A DNA stretch of 64,000 nt from Curtobacterium sp. MCBA15_001 (GCF_001864835.1 NZ_MJGI01000027.1:1-64000); one strand, 5' to 3'. Positions 1 through 9,036 are shown, counted from the first letter of the stretch. Translations and numbers: made by a program. Notes: generated by a model from the letters alone, not told the origin.

Positions 1-600
1 GCCGCGAACGCCGCGACCCCCACGGTCCACACCGTCGCATCGTCGTCGTCGAAGATCCCGGCACCGGTCGCGTCGGTTCCCGAGGTCAAGGGCGGCAACA
101 CCTCCGTCGCACTCGACTCCGGCTTCACCGACGCGCTGAAGACCCTGGGCCTGACCCCGGGTGTGTCGGGTTCGGCGAAGCTCGACGGTGGCGCGGTGTC
201 GTTCCCGATCACCGCCGGCTCGGTGACGTACTGGTCGCCGGACGGGTCGTACCGTCCCTACGTGCAGGGCCTGCTGAACCACAACGGTTCCGGCCTGACC
301 CTCGCCGCGGGTGGCACCACCGTGACGCTGGAGAACTTCGTGGTGAACCCGGGCTCCTCCAAGCTCTACGGTGACGTCCTCGTCAACGGCGAAGTCGCCG
401 CCAGCAACGCGTACCTGTTCTCCCTGCACGGTGGGACGCTCAAGCCGCTGCAGCTCGAGGGTGACAACGCGATCCTCACCGGCACCACCGTCCACGTCTC
501 CAACGACGCCGCGACGCTGCTGAACAGCACGTTCAAGACCGACGCCGTCAAGGGTGGCCTGCTCGTCGGCACCGCCACCATCACCGCCCAGATCAAGTAA
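1..600 (+). CDS. 3' end of a probable exported protein, family unknown
   Basis: The reading frame is open from base 1, so the true start and any signal peptide lie left of the window. About 199 residues are visible. The first 30 are rich in Ala, Ser, Thr and Pro, like a linker. The rest is Gly/Thr/Val-rich with alternating beta-type patterns, for example GGTTVTLENFVV and SNDAATLLNSTFKTDAV. It faintly resembles HtaA-type surface domains, but I cannot assign a family. The gene ends before a strong hairpin shared with the convergent neighbour. Extracellular location is an inference from composition. Confidence 0.7.
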   Translation, partial: AANAATPTVHTVASSSSKIPAPVASVPEVKGGNTSVALDSGFTDALKTLGLTPGVSGSAKLDGGAVSFPITAGSVTYWSPDGSYRPYVQGLLNHNGSGLTLAAGGTTVTLENFVVNPGSSKLYGDVLVNGEVAASNAYLFSLHGGTLKPLQLEGDNAILTGTTVHVSNDAATLLNSTFKTDAVKGGLLVGTATITAQIK

Positions 601-616
601 CACCCCCGCACGAACC

Positions 617-651
617 AGAACGGCCGGCCCCCACAAGGGACCGGCCGTTCT
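617..651. terminator. Bidirectional hairpin terminator
   Basis: An 11-base perfect stem, AGAACGGCCGG (617-627) with CCGGCCGTTCT (641-651), has a 13-base loop. It lies between convergent genes ending at 600 and 668 and can serve both strands. Confidence 0.75.
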
Positions 652-667
652 CGCGTTGCGCTGTGGA

Positions 668-1783
668 TCAGGCGTTGACGCCCTCGGCCAGGACCGCGGC
701 CGAGGGGTCGAAGTCCTCGGGGAGCGGTTCCGGCTTCGTGATGCGCGAGGTGACCTCGACGGCCTGGCCGGACTCGGCCGCGTCGCGGATGCCGAGCATG
801 ACGTCGAGCGCGTGCGAGGCGACGGCGCCGGAGGCACGCTCGGGGCGGCCCTCGGCGATCGCGCGGGCCAGCTCGACGACACCGGTGCCGCGGCCCCACG
901 TGGAGCCCTTGTGCGCCAGGGTGGTCGGCTCGTCCTTGCCGAGCGTCCACAGGGTGCTCTCGCCGTCGAAGACGTTCGGGTCCGGCAGCACGATGGTGCC
1001 CTCGGAGCCGTTGATCTCGACGAAGCCGTTGCGGGGGAGCGCGTGCTGGAACGACAGGGTGGTCTGTGCGGACTGCCCGTCGACGAACGAGATGAGTGCA
1101 GCGTGGTGCGTGGGCACCTCGACCGCGAACTCGGTGCCGGCGCGGGGACCCGAACCGATCACGCGGGTCTCGCGCGACTTCGACGACACGGCCTGCACGC
1201 GCGAGGCCGAACCGAACGCGTGGAGCAGCGTCGTGACGTAGTACGGGCCGATGTCGAACAGCGGACCGGCGCCCTGGGCGTACAGGAACTCGGGGTCCGG
1301 GTGCCACTGGTCCGGGCCGGGCACGTGGAACATGGTCGTCGCGGTGAGCGGCGTGCCGATGTCCCCGCGGGCGATGGCGCGGATCGCGGTCTGGATCCCG
1401 GCACCGAGCACGGTGTCCGGTGCGGTCGAGTAGCGGACCCCGGCTGCCTCGGCGGCGGCGAGGAGCGCCTGGGCGTCCTCGGCGTTCGTCGCGACGGGCT
1501 TCTCGCTCCAGGTGTGCTTGCCGGCGGCGATGATCTGCTGCCCGACCTTGGCGTGCTCGGCCGGGATCGTGATGTTCACGACGATCTGGATGTCGTCGCG
1601 GGCCAGGAGCTGCTCGACCGTGCCCGAGGCCGGGACGCCGTACTTCTCCGCCTGGGACGCGGCGCGCTCGAGGATGAGGTCGGCGACCATCAGGACCTCG
1701 ACGTCAGCGAACTGCGTGAGGTTGGTCAGGTACTGGTCTGAGATGTTCCCGGCACCGATGATGCCGACGCCGACGCGGCTCAC
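668..1783 (-). CDS. Gfo/Idh/MocA family NAD(P)-dependent oxidoreductase
   Basis: A 371-residue protein with an N-terminal Rossmann fold (VGIIGAGNIS near residue 6) and the EKPVA motif around residue 95, both typical of the Gfo/Idh/MocA sugar dehydrogenase family. Such enzymes oxidise sugars, inositols or related polyols in the cytoplasm using NAD(P). The start overlaps the stop of the upstream isomerase gene by 4 bases (ATGA), so the two are translationally coupled. The pairing and the divergent MFS transporter suggest uptake and catabolism of one sugar or polyol. The substrate cannot be told from sequence. Confidence 0.9.
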   Translation of the reverse strand: MSRVGVGIIGAGNISDQYLTNLTQFADVEVLMVADLILERAASQAEKYGVPASGTVEQLLARDDIQIVVNITIPAEHAKVGQQIIAAGKHTWSEKPVATNAEDAQALLAAAEAAGVRYSTAPDTVLGAGIQTAIRAIARGDIGTPLTATTMFHVPGPDQWHPDPEFLYAQGAGPLFDIGPYYVTTLLHAFGSASRVQAVSSKSRETRVIGSGPRAGTEFAVEVPTHHAALISFVDGQSAQTTLSFQHALPRNGFVEINGSEGTIVLPDPNVFDGESTLWTLGKDEPTTLAHKGSTWGRGTGVVELARAIAEGRPERASGAVASHALDVMLGIRDAAESGQAVEVTSRITKPEPLPEDFDPSAAVLAEGVNA

Positions 1784-2595
1784 GCGGCACTCCCCTCGGT
1801 GTCGTTCGCCTTGAGCCAGGTGAGGGACTCGGTGATGCCCTCGAAGACGTCGCCGGAGTACGCGTCGAACTCGACGACGCGGATGGCCTGCGGCGCCGCG
1901 GCGAGGATGCCCGCCACGTCGACGTCGCCCTGGCCGGCCGGCTTCTGGTTCTCGAACGCGCGCTGCAGTGCCTCGGGGACGATGAGGGCGCTCTCGGCGG
2001 AGGGCAGCGCGGTCAGGATGTCACCGTCGACCTTGCCGTCCTTGACGTGGATCGCGACGACGCGGTCACCCAGGGCCTTGAGCACGGCCGGGGCGTCGGC
2101 GCCACCGACGGTCGCCCAGAACGTGTCGACCTCGAGCACGGTCTCGGGCGAGATCTGCTCGACGAACAGGTCGTAGACCGTGCGGCCGTCGACCTTGTTC
2201 GTGAACTCCCACTGGTGGTTGTGGTACCCGAACTGCAGGCCGCGCGAGGCCGCCTCGGCGGTCAGGACGTTGACGCGCTCGGCGATCTTCGCGACGTCGT
2301 CGGCGGTCTGCCAGCGATCGGTCGGGATGAACGGGTCGATGACGGTGTGGATGCCGAGGCGCTGGGCGGCGTCCCAGATCGGCGCGGTGTCCTCGGCGTC
2401 GATCACGGCGACGTGGCCGGACGGGGCCTTCAGGCCAGTGGCAGCGAAGGCGCGCTCGAGGTCGGCGGCGCGCTCGACGAACGCGTACGGCTCGACGTTC
2501 TCGTAGCCGATCTCGGCGACACGGGCGATGGCCGCGTCGAGGTCTTCGGCGATCGCGTCGCGCAGTGAGTACAGCTGCACAGAGGTGGTGGGCAT
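1780..2595 (-). CDS. Sugar phosphate isomerase/epimerase (TIM barrel)
   Basis: A 271-residue protein of the xylose-isomerase-like TIM-barrel family (AP endonuclease 2 fold). Visible signatures are VQLYSLRDAI at the N-terminus, GYHNHQWEF near residue 140 and VLEVDTFWATVGG near 175, which carry the usual metal-binding His, Glu and Asp. It is the first gene of a leftward two-gene unit; its stop overlaps the start of the oxidoreductase. AAGGAGCC-like Shine-Dalgarno sequence precedes ATG at 2595. It probably isomerises an intermediate made or used by the neighbouring oxidoreductase. Confidence 0.9.
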   Translation of the reverse strand: MPTTSVQLYSLRDAIAEDLDAAIARVAEIGYENVEPYAFVERAADLERAFAATGLKAPSGHVAVIDAEDTAPIWDAAQRLGIHTVIDPFIPTDRWQTADDVAKIAERVNVLTAEAASRGLQFGYHNHQWEFTNKVDGRTVYDLFVEQISPETVLEVDTFWATVGGADAPAVLKALGDRVVAIHVKDGKVDGDILTALPSAESALIVPEALQRAFENQKPAGQGDVDVAGILAAAPQAIRVVEFDAYSGDVFEGITESLTWLKANDTEGSAA

Positions 2596-2681
2596 TGCAG
2601 AGGCTCCTTCGGTCCTGACTGGGTGTCGCGGCCCGTCGAGGAGCGATGCTCCGCGGCGAGATCGAGGACGACGCTACACGG

Positions 2682-2704
2682 AAAACCACCCGGTGTGCAG
2701 TTTT
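2682..2704. promoter_or_regulatory. Operator-like site 1 in divergent promoter region
   Basis: The pattern AAAACC-N12-GTTTT spans 23 bases. A second site with identical half-sites and spacing lies at 2768-2790. The pair sits between the divergent isomerase and MFS genes, so one regulator may control both. No regulator gene for it is identifiable in the window. Confidence 0.45.
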
Positions 2705-2767
2705 TGGCACGCCGAGTTCCACGACGTGTGTCGCGCTTCCCGCAATCGATGTAGGCTCTCGCTCGTA

Positions 2768-2790
2768 AAAACCTTGCAAGGCACGGTTTT
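2768..2790. promoter_or_regulatory. Operator-like site 2 (with inner CTTGCAAG palindrome)
   Basis: AAAACC-N12-GTTTT, the same arrangement as at 2682-2704, 86 bases away. It contains a CTTGCAAG palindrome (2773-2780), reminiscent of LacI-family operators. It lies just upstream of the strong Shine-Dalgarno AAGGAGG (2800-2806) of the MFS gene, where binding would block transcription or early elongation. Confidence 0.45.
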
Positions 2791-2810
2791 CATCGACTCA
2801 AGGAGGCGTC

Positions 2811-4112
2811 ATGAGCACACCCGAACCCGCGGAGACCCCGACCCTGGTGCACCCGGAGGCGGGCATCACCCAGCCGGTCAGCACGCTGAAGGTGGGTGTC
2901 GGCTACCAGGTCGCGCTGTTCCTGGGGCAGTTCGGGTTGTTCGTGGCGCTCATGGCACCGGTCTACGTCAGCATGCAGCTCAAGGCGCAGGCCCTCGTCG
3001 GGGACGATGCGGCGAACGTCATCGGCTCGGTGCTGCCGATCGGCGCCTTCGGTGCGCTCATCATGAACCCGCTCGCCGGCGCCCTGTCCGACCGCACCCG
3101 CACCCGCTGGGGCCGTCGACGCCCGTGGATGCTGACCGGCGTGGTCGTGTTCGCGATCGCCCTTGCCTGGATCGCGTACGCGCCGGACACCCTCAACCTG
3201 ACGCTGGGGTGGCTGCTGGCGCAGCTCGCCGCCAACACGGTGCTGGCGACGCTGACCGCGAGCTTCGCCGACAACGTGCCCGAGTTCCAGCGCGGCAAGT
3301 CGTCGAGCATCATCGCCCTCGCGCAGAACATCGCCGTGCTCGCCGGCACCTACCTGTCCGTGTTCTTCGTCGCGAACCTGCCGGTGCTGTTCATCGCGCC
3401 CGGCATCCTGGCGATCGTCCTGGTCGTCGTCTACGCCCTCGTCGCCCGTGACGACCTGCCGACCTACACGCTCAAGAAGTTCACGTTCCTGAACCTCGTC
3501 GCCTCGTTCTGGACGAACCCGATCAAGAACCCCGACTTCGCGTTCGCGTGGTGGTCGCGCTTCCTCATCATCTTCGCGACGTTCATGTTCACGACGTACC
3601 GGCTGCTCTACATGCAGGAGCACATCGGGATCGCCGACGCGGGCGCGGCCACCGCGGCCGTCGCGTTCGGCGTGCTGCTCTACACGATCGCACTCCTGGT
3701 GAGCGCCGCCGTCTCGGGGTGGCTGTCCGACCGCCTCGGTCGCCGCAAGGTCTTCGTGGCGGGATCGACCGCGCTCTTCGCCGTGGGCCTGGTGGTGCTC
3801 GCCCACGCGGAGACGGTGAACGGGTTCTACGTCGCCGAGGTCATCATGGGCTTCGCCTACGGCATCTACTCGGCGATCGACACCGCACTCGTCGTGGACG
3901 TGCTGCCGAACGCCGACCGGCCCGGCAAGGACCTCGGCGTCATCAACATCGCGAACGCGCTGCCCCAGTCCCTGGCACCGGCCGCCGCGCTGTTCTTCCT
4001 GAAGATCGGGTCGGACGGTTCGGCCGACAACTACCAGCTGATGTGCTGGGCAGCGGGGGTCGTGGCCATCGTCGGCGCCCTGGTGGTGCTGCCGATCAAG
4101 CGGGTCCGCTGA
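2811..4112 (+). CDS. MFS transporter, sugar-type
   Basis: A 433-residue polytopic protein with about 12 hydrophobic segments. The loop GALSDRTRTRWGRRRPW (about residues 89-105) matches the conserved MFS/GPH loop 2-3, and a second DRLGRRK loop follows segment 8. The ATG has a near-perfect AAGGAGG 5 bases upstream. It is divergent from the isomerase/oxidoreductase pair and shares the operator-like sites, so it likely imports the substrate for those enzymes. A 14-base stem terminator follows. Confidence 0.88.
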   Translation: MSTPEPAETPTLVHPEAGITQPVSTLKVGVGYQVALFLGQFGLFVALMAPVYVSMQLKAQALVGDDAANVIGSVLPIGAFGALIMNPLAGALSDRTRTRWGRRRPWMLTGVVVFAIALAWIAYAPDTLNLTLGWLLAQLAANTVLATLTASFADNVPEFQRGKSSSIIALAQNIAVLAGTYLSVFFVANLPVLFIAPGILAIVLVVVYALVARDDLPTYTLKKFTFLNLVASFWTNPIKNPDFAFAWWSRFLIIFATFMFTTYRLLYMQEHIGIADAGAATAAVAFGVLLYTIALLVSAAVSGWLSDRLGRRKVFVAGSTALFAVGLVVLAHAETVNGFYVAEVIMGFAYGIYSAIDTALVVDVLPNADRPGKDLGVINIANALPQSLAPAAALFFLKIGSDGSADNYQLMCWAAGVVAIVGALVVLPIKRVR

Positions 4113-4130
4113 CGCTGCTGGCGCCGCTGC

Positions 4131-4162
4131 CGGTGCGAGCCCGGTGCTCCGGGCTCGCACCG
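4131..4162 (+). terminator. Strong hairpin terminator after MFS gene
   Basis: A perfect 14-base stem, CGGTGCGAGCCCGG (4131-4144) with CCGGGCTCGCACCG (4149-4162), has a TGCT loop. There is no U tract, as is common at high GC. Confidence 0.75.
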
Positions 4163-4186
4163 AGCCTCCCGGACTAGCGTGGGCTG

Positions 4187-5506
4187 GTGCTCGACGACGT
4201 GACCCCGACCTTCGACAGCCCCGCAGGACGGATCCGCGGCACCCGCGACGGCGACGTCGTCCGCGTGCTCGGCGTGCCCTACGCCCGAGCCGAACGCTTC
4301 CGGCCACCGCAGCCGATGCCCGTCTTCGCGGACGTCTACGCCGCGACGACGCCGGCGCCCCTCGCACCCCAGACGACCTCACCCGCGATCGACCACCTGC
4401 TGCACCCGGTCGAGGCCGAGGTCGACGAGCACTGCCAGGCGCTCTCCATCACGATGCCGGCGGACTCCGACCCCGACGAGCGGTTGCCCGTCATGGTGTT
4501 CGTGCACGGCGGCTCGTACGTGATCGGCGGCGGCGACCTCGCGATGAACGACCCGTACGACCTGGTGACCGAGCAGCGGGTCGTCGTCGTGACGGTGACG
4601 TACCGCCTGGGGGTGCTCGGGTTCCTCGGTGACGGCGAGCACGTACCGGCCAACCTCGGCCTGCTCGACCTGATCGCGGCGCTGCGCTGGGTGCGCGAGA
4701 ACATCGCCGCGTTCGGCGGTGACCCGGACCTGGTCACCGCGTTCGGGCAGTCGGCCGGAGCGGACGCCATCGCGCACCTCATGGTCAGCGACGGCGCCGC
4801 GGGGCTGTTCCGTCGGGCGATCATCCAGAGTGCGCCCCTCGGGCTGTCGCACCGCCGTGCGCGGATGACCCGGGCGATGCTCCGCGCGGTGGGGTCCGTC
4901 GACGCCGACACCCCGGTCGAGGACCTGCTCGAGCGACAGGCCCGCGCCGAGTCGGTGGCGGCGCCGTACGGGCTGCGCGGCGGCATGCCGTTCGGCACGC
5001 AGTACGGGCAGGCGCCCCTGCCCGCCGAGCGCGACCTGGCCGACGCCTGGCGTCGTGCCGCCCCGAACCACGACGTGCTCATCGGATCGGGCTCCGACGA
5101 GGCCGGTCTGTACGTGCCGCTGACGCCCGTGCTGGGCCGCGCCGTCCGGAACCGGGTCGCCCGTGCGCTCGTGCGGTGGTGGGTCGTCCGGCCGCTGACC
5201 GAGGTGATCTACGGTCGTGAAGCCCGAGCCTTCGCGGCTCGGCATCGTGCGGCCGGAGGGAGCGCCGTCGTGTACCGGCTGCTGCGCGGTGCCACCTCGA
5301 CCCCGACCGGGGCGGTGCACATGAGCGACCTCCCGCTGCTGCTCGGCCGTCGGGACGCCTGGGCGGGCAGCCGCTTCGTGCCCGAGCGCGACTGGCCCGA
5401 GGTGGAGCGCCGCGGGCCGGGTGTCCGTGCGATCTGGGCCGAGTTCGCTCGGACCGGCCGGGTCACCGCGCCCGACGACGAGACGCTCGCGTTCGACCGC
5501 GGCTGA
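4187..5506 (+). CDS. Carboxylesterase, type B
   Basis: A 439-residue alpha/beta hydrolase of the carboxylesterase type B (cholinesterase-like) family. The oxyanion motif HGGSYVIGG is at about residue 106, the nucleophile elbow GQSAGA at about 186, an acidic GSDEAG at about 304 and the catalytic His in GAVHMSDLP near 377. It hydrolyses carboxylic esters in the cytoplasm; there is no signal peptide. GTG at 4187 is supported by a TAGCGT hexamer at 4175-4180, exactly six bases upstream, so the transcript is probably leaderless. The natural substrate is unknown. Confidence 0.9.
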   Translation: MLDDVTPTFDSPAGRIRGTRDGDVVRVLGVPYARAERFRPPQPMPVFADVYAATTPAPLAPQTTSPAIDHLLHPVEAEVDEHCQALSITMPADSDPDERLPVMVFVHGGSYVIGGGDLAMNDPYDLVTEQRVVVVTVTYRLGVLGFLGDGEHVPANLGLLDLIAALRWVRENIAAFGGDPDLVTAFGQSAGADAIAHLMVSDGAAGLFRRAIIQSAPLGLSHRRARMTRAMLRAVGSVDADTPVEDLLERQARAESVAAPYGLRGGMPFGTQYGQAPLPAERDLADAWRRAAPNHDVLIGSGSDEAGLYVPLTPVLGRAVRNRVARALVRWWVVRPLTEVIYGREARAFAARHRAAGGSAVVYRLLRGATSTPTGAVHMSDLPLLLGRRDAWAGSRFVPERDWPEVERRGPGVRAIWAEFARTGRVTAPDDETLAFDRG

Positions 5507-5605
5507 GCGGCGCGCCGGACCGCCACCGCGGCCGCCGTCCGGACCGCCGTCGATCCCCCGAACGGGGCGGTCGCGCCGCGGCGGTGCGCACAGGAGAATC
5601 GACGC

Positions 5606-6211
5606 ATGTCAGCGATCGAGGTGGACCTCCGCGACCGCATCGTGTCGGCGGGGATCTTCGCCTACCGCGCCGCTGACTTCCACACGGTCGGCGCCGAGGC
5701 CGTCGCCCAGCACGCCGACGTCACCGTCGACCAGTTCCGCCGCGCCTACCCGGTGTGGGAGCTCTTCATCATCGCCGTGATCGACCGCTGGTCCTCGGCG
5801 CAACATCCCGCCCTCCAGCAGATCGCCGAGGAGGAGGGCGCCGTCGCCCACGTCCGGGCACGGCTCGAGACCGGGCTCGCCGACCCGGCGCTCGTACGGC
5901 TCCGTCTGGCGCTGCTGAGTGCCGCGTCGAACCCGGGGCACGCGGCCGCCGGGTGGTTCCGCCGCCAGTACGAGCTCACCTACGAGGACCTCACCCTCGC
6001 CCTGGTCCGCGACGTCGTCCGCGGCCGCGAGAGCCGCGGCGTCGCGCCACGGCTCGCCGCCGAGCAGCTGCTCGCGCTGTACGAGGGCCTGCAGATGCAG
6101 TCCCTGCTGCGCGACGACGCCGACGTCCTGCCCGGCTACGACCGCGCCGTCGCCCGGATGCGGGTCGGATGGGGCTCAGCGCTCACCAACGAGCGCACCG
6201 CCCTGCGCTGA
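5606..6211 (+). CDS. TetR/AcrR-family transcriptional regulator
   Basis: A 201-residue protein with an N-terminal helix-turn-helix: residues 8-50 follow the TetR pattern (RIVSAGIFAYRAADFHTVGA, then VTVDQFRRAYP). An all-helical ligand domain follows. The HTH is atypical, which lowers certainty about DNA binding. GAGAAT at 5594-5599, six bases before ATG, indicates leaderless transcription. The likely targets are its own promoter and the adjacent carboxylesterase or acetyltransferase genes. Confidence 0.75.
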   Translation: MSAIEVDLRDRIVSAGIFAYRAADFHTVGAEAVAQHADVTVDQFRRAYPVWELFIIAVIDRWSSAQHPALQQIAEEEGAVAHVRARLETGLADPALVRLRLALLSAASNPGHAAAGWFRRQYELTYEDLTLALVRDVVRGRESRGVAPRLAAEQLLALYEGLQMQSLLRDDADVLPGYDRAVARMRVGWGSALTNERTALR

Positions 6212-6252
6212 CGCGACGGGTCCGCCACCGCGCGACCGCGACGACGGATCCG

Positions 6253-6876
6253 TCACGCCAGGTCGAGCCGCATCACGAACCGGCGCGGCGTCGGGTGCGT
6301 CACCTCGCGGAAGCCCGCCGCCACGAACGCCGACACCGGGCCGACGAAGAGCTCGCCCCACACGTCCTCCTTCCCCGGCGTGAACTGCATCGGGTAGCCC
6401 TCGACCGCCCGCGCACCGTTCCGTCGGGCATGCTCGACCGCGCCGACCACCAGCGCGTGACTGAGTCCCTGGCGCCGGAACCCCTTCCGCACCACGAAGC
6501 ACGCGATCGCCCAGACGCCCTCGTCCGTCCGGTCCTCGTCGCGCCCGGTCCACGGCACCCGCGTCTTCCGCAGCCGCACGAACGCCGGCCGTGGCTCGAC
6601 CGCGACCCACCCGACCGGCTCGTCGTCCCGGTACGCGACGACGCCGGTGGTCGTCCGCGCACCCGGGTCGTCGCAGCCGACCTCGGCGCGGAACCGGCCG
6701 GTGCGCTCGTCGACCGGCATGTCCGTGAAGGCGCGGTCGAAGGTCTTCAGCCACTGACAGTGGCACCGGGCGGGTTCGCCCCGCTCGCCGAACACCGCGT
6801 CGAGGTCCGCCCAGGCCACCTGGTTCCCGGGACGGAAGGTGACCGGTCCCACCTCGGTCGTCACCGTCGTCGTCAT
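6253..6876 (-). CDS. GNAT family N-acetyltransferase
   Basis: A 207-residue cytoplasmic protein. The acetyl-CoA pyrophosphate-binding motif reads VVRKGFRRQGLSHALV near residues 130-145, and the usual following helix carries AVEHARRNGARAVEGYP. The N-terminal CHCQWL stretch is typical of a subgroup found in Actinobacteria. The ATG at 6876 is chosen because AGGAGG lies 7 bases upstream; the frame stays open further upstream with no other support. Substrate unknown. Confidence 0.85.
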   Translation of the reverse strand: MTTTVTTEVGPVTFRPGNQVAWADLDAVFGERGEPARCHCQWLKTFDRAFTDMPVDERTGRFRAEVGCDDPGARTTTGVVAYRDDEPVGWVAVEPRPAFVRLRKTRVPWTGRDEDRTDEGVWAIACFVVRKGFRRQGLSHALVVGAVEHARRNGARAVEGYPMQFTPGKEDVWGELFVGPVSAFVAAGFREVTHPTPRRFVMRLDLA

Positions 6877-6910
6877 GGCCGCCTCCTGGTCCCGATGGCG
6901 GTCAGGGTAG

Positions 6911-6946
6911 TCCGGCACACGGCCTGGAGGCCCGGCGCGGCACGCC
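6911..6946. repeat. 36-base direct repeat, copy 1
   Basis: This 36-base sequence is identical to 8527-8562. Together the copies flank the M16-type peptidase gene. The core GGAGGCCCGG recurs at many other places in the window. Confidence 0.85.
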
Positions 6947-6974
6947 ACCGAACGCACCACGCGCGCGCTTCTGC

Positions 6975-8456
6975 TCAGGCCGAGAACTCGCGGACGAGGT
7001 GCGGCGGCGTGGCCGCGCGGACCTCGGCGACGAGTCGAGCGCCCCGCCACCAGTCCTCGGCCCGGACCTGGAACTGTTCGCCGGCCCCGTCGACGATGGT
7101 GATGCCGTGGTCCCCGCGCAGCCCGACCACGGCGACGTCGGACAGGTCGACCGCCCGTTCGCCACCATCGCGGATCCGGATGGTCAGCACCGGACCGCGC
7201 AGCTGTGCCCACGCGGTGGCCCAGGTCGGCACCATCGCGTCCCGGTGGGTCCTGCCGGTCGGACGGCCCAGCGGACCGGCCTCGTGCAGCGGGGTCCCGA
7301 TCGCCGGCGCCCGGTACGTCAGGCCGACCCGCTCCGCGACGGCAGCGTGGTCGACGTCCAGGTCCTCGTCGATGCACACGACCAGGTCGGGCATCGCCCG
7401 GCGGAGTACTGCCCGCAGGTCGGCGACCTCCTCGTCCGTCACCTCGGGAGGGAGTGTCCCGGGGTCGCGCCGACCGCGGAGTCGCTGCAGCGCCGCGAAC
7501 GACAGCTGGATGTCCGCACGGACGGTCGCGTCGAGGGTGTTGAGCACACGCGCGGCTCCGACACGGGCCAGCGTCGTGGCGGACGGACCGCGCTCCGCGA
7601 TGCGCCGCAGGGCGGACACGACGAGTTCGACGCTCGCCGCGACGTCGCCTTCGGCGGGCTCGACCACGACCGCGACGACGCTGGTCTCGAGGTCGATGTC
7701 GACGGTGTGTGCGTCGACCGCGTAGCTCAGTGCCGCACCGATGCGGACGTCGTCGAAGACCTCGTGCTCGATCACGGCCTCGAGCAGCTGCGCGGTGGCC
7801 TGCGGGACCACGACGGACGCGGCCACACCACCGAGGCCACTGGTCTGCAGGAACCCGCCTCCGCTCCGACCTGTCCAGGGTGCCAACGGCCCGGCAGGGG
7901 CCCCAGCGGGCAGCGCGACCGAGAGCCGCGAGGCCGGTGCCGTCCCGCCGGTGATCGTCACGACGGCGTTCTCGGCGACGTACCACCGCCGCACCCAGTC
8001 GCGGACCTCCGTCGCGGTCAGGCTGTGCGTCGCCGCGGCTCCCGCGCCTGCACGGCCCGGACCGGTCGGCCCGAACCGGACGGTGTGGATCGACGGGACC
8101 TGCTCGTGGTACCGGAGGCGGTCCTCGGCCGCCAGGACCCTGCGCTCTCGCTCGACGTCGGCGTCCGAGGCGTCAACGAGTGCGGCGATCGACTCCGTCA
8201 CGCGGACCAGCACGTCGAGCGCGTCCTGCGTCGTCGCCGAGGTGACCTCGAACGACGTTGCCCAGTCGCTGGTCACGGCGTTGTGCCACGTGACGACGGG
8301 CAGCGCACCCCGGACGGCGAGGTGCTCGACCAGGTGGCTGATCCCGGCGAGGAGCACCGGCTCGTCACACGTGCCCACCCCGATCACCAGGCGGGCGGTC
8401 GCCGGACCGGGGGCGGGTTCGTGGAGGACGGGGACGGTCGACTGCTGTTCGGGCAC
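6975..8456 (-). CDS. M16 (insulinase-like) metallopeptidase with C-terminal extension
   Basis: A 493-residue protein with the inverted zinc motif HLVEH in GISHLVEHLAVRG (about residue 40) and a downstream ERRVLAAE glutamate (about 105), the pattern of M16 zinc peptidases. The family normally has two such halves; here a single catalytic half is followed by a degenerate second half. The last 70 residues (from about 425) form a beta-rich segment unlike M16, possibly PH-like. There is no signal peptide, so it is cytoplasmic. It starts at GTG and is bracketed by exact 36-base direct repeats. Catalytic competence is likely but unproven. Confidence 0.75.
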   Translation of the reverse strand: MPEQQSTVPVLHEPAPGPATARLVIGVGTCDEPVLLAGISHLVEHLAVRGALPVVTWHNAVTSDWATSFEVTSATTQDALDVLVRVTESIAALVDASDADVERERRVLAAEDRLRYHEQVPSIHTVRFGPTGPGRAGAGAAATHSLTATEVRDWVRRWYVAENAVVTITGGTAPASRLSVALPAGAPAGPLAPWTGRSGGGFLQTSGLGGVAASVVVPQATAQLLEAVIEHEVFDDVRIGAALSYAVDAHTVDIDLETSVVAVVVEPAEGDVAASVELVVSALRRIAERGPSATTLARVGAARVLNTLDATVRADIQLSFAALQRLRGRRDPGTLPPEVTDEEVADLRAVLRRAMPDLVVCIDEDLDVDHAAVAERVGLTYRAPAIGTPLHEAGPLGRPTGRTHRDAMVPTWATAWAQLRGPVLTIRIRDGGERAVDLSDVAVVGLRGDHGITIVDGAGEQFQVRAEDWWRGARLVAEVRAATPPHLVREFSA

Positions 8457-8526
8457 ACCGCAGTGTCACCGACTGCGCCGGTGGGCGCAGCGTCCCAGTC
8501 CGGGGGCACCGGTGGACCGGAGGCGC

Positions 8527-8562
8527 TCCGGCACACGGCCTGGAGGCCCGGCGCGGCACGCC
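8527..8562. repeat. 36-base direct repeat, copy 2
   Basis: Identical over 36 bases to 6911-6946 and in the same orientation, about 1.6 kb away, just upstream of the Nudix gene. Confidence 0.85.
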
Positions 8563-8595
8563 GCCGATGTCTCCCGTTGCTGGGATGGTCACCCC

Positions 8596-9036
8596 ATGGA
8601 GTACACGGACTACGACACCCGGCTCGCCGCCTACGGCGTCGTCATCGACCAGGGTCGTGTGCTGCTCGCGATGCAGCGGTTCCCCGAGGCCGGCGTCTGG
8701 GCGCTGCCCGGCGGCGGGGTCGAGTACGACGAGAGCGTGGAGCAGGCCGTCGTCCGCGAGTTCATGGAGGAGACCGGCTACCGCGTGGCGGTCGACGGGC
8801 TGCTCGGTGTCCGACACCACCTGGTGCCCGCCGAGCGTCGCATGCACGAGAACGGCCGGCCGATGAAGGCCGTGCAGGTCGTGTTCCGGGTGTCCGTCAC
8901 GGGCGGCGAACTGCGTGACGAGGCCGACGGCTCGACCGAGCGCGCGGGCTGGATCCCGGTCGCCGACCTGCCGCACCACCGGCACGGCCTGGTCGTGCCG
9001 ATCGCGCTGGGATGGGCGGGCGCACTCAGCGCCTGA
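8596..9036 (+). CDS. Nudix hydrolase
   Basis: A 146-residue protein with a full Nudix box near residues 36-58: GGGVEYDE, then REFMEETGY, which binds the divalent metal and the diphosphate. These enzymes cleave nucleoside diphosphates linked to another moiety. The ATG at 8596 begins a typical Nudix N-terminal strand (AAYGVVIDQGRVLLAM). The frame is open further upstream but overlaps the repeat and the peptidase start. The substrate is unassigned. Confidence 0.9.
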   Translation: MEYTDYDTRLAAYGVVIDQGRVLLAMQRFPEAGVWALPGGGVEYDESVEQAVVREFMEETGYRVAVDGLLGVRHHLVPAERRMHENGRPMKAVQVVFRVSVTGGELRDEADGSTERAGWIPVADLPHHRHGLVVPIALGWAGALSA

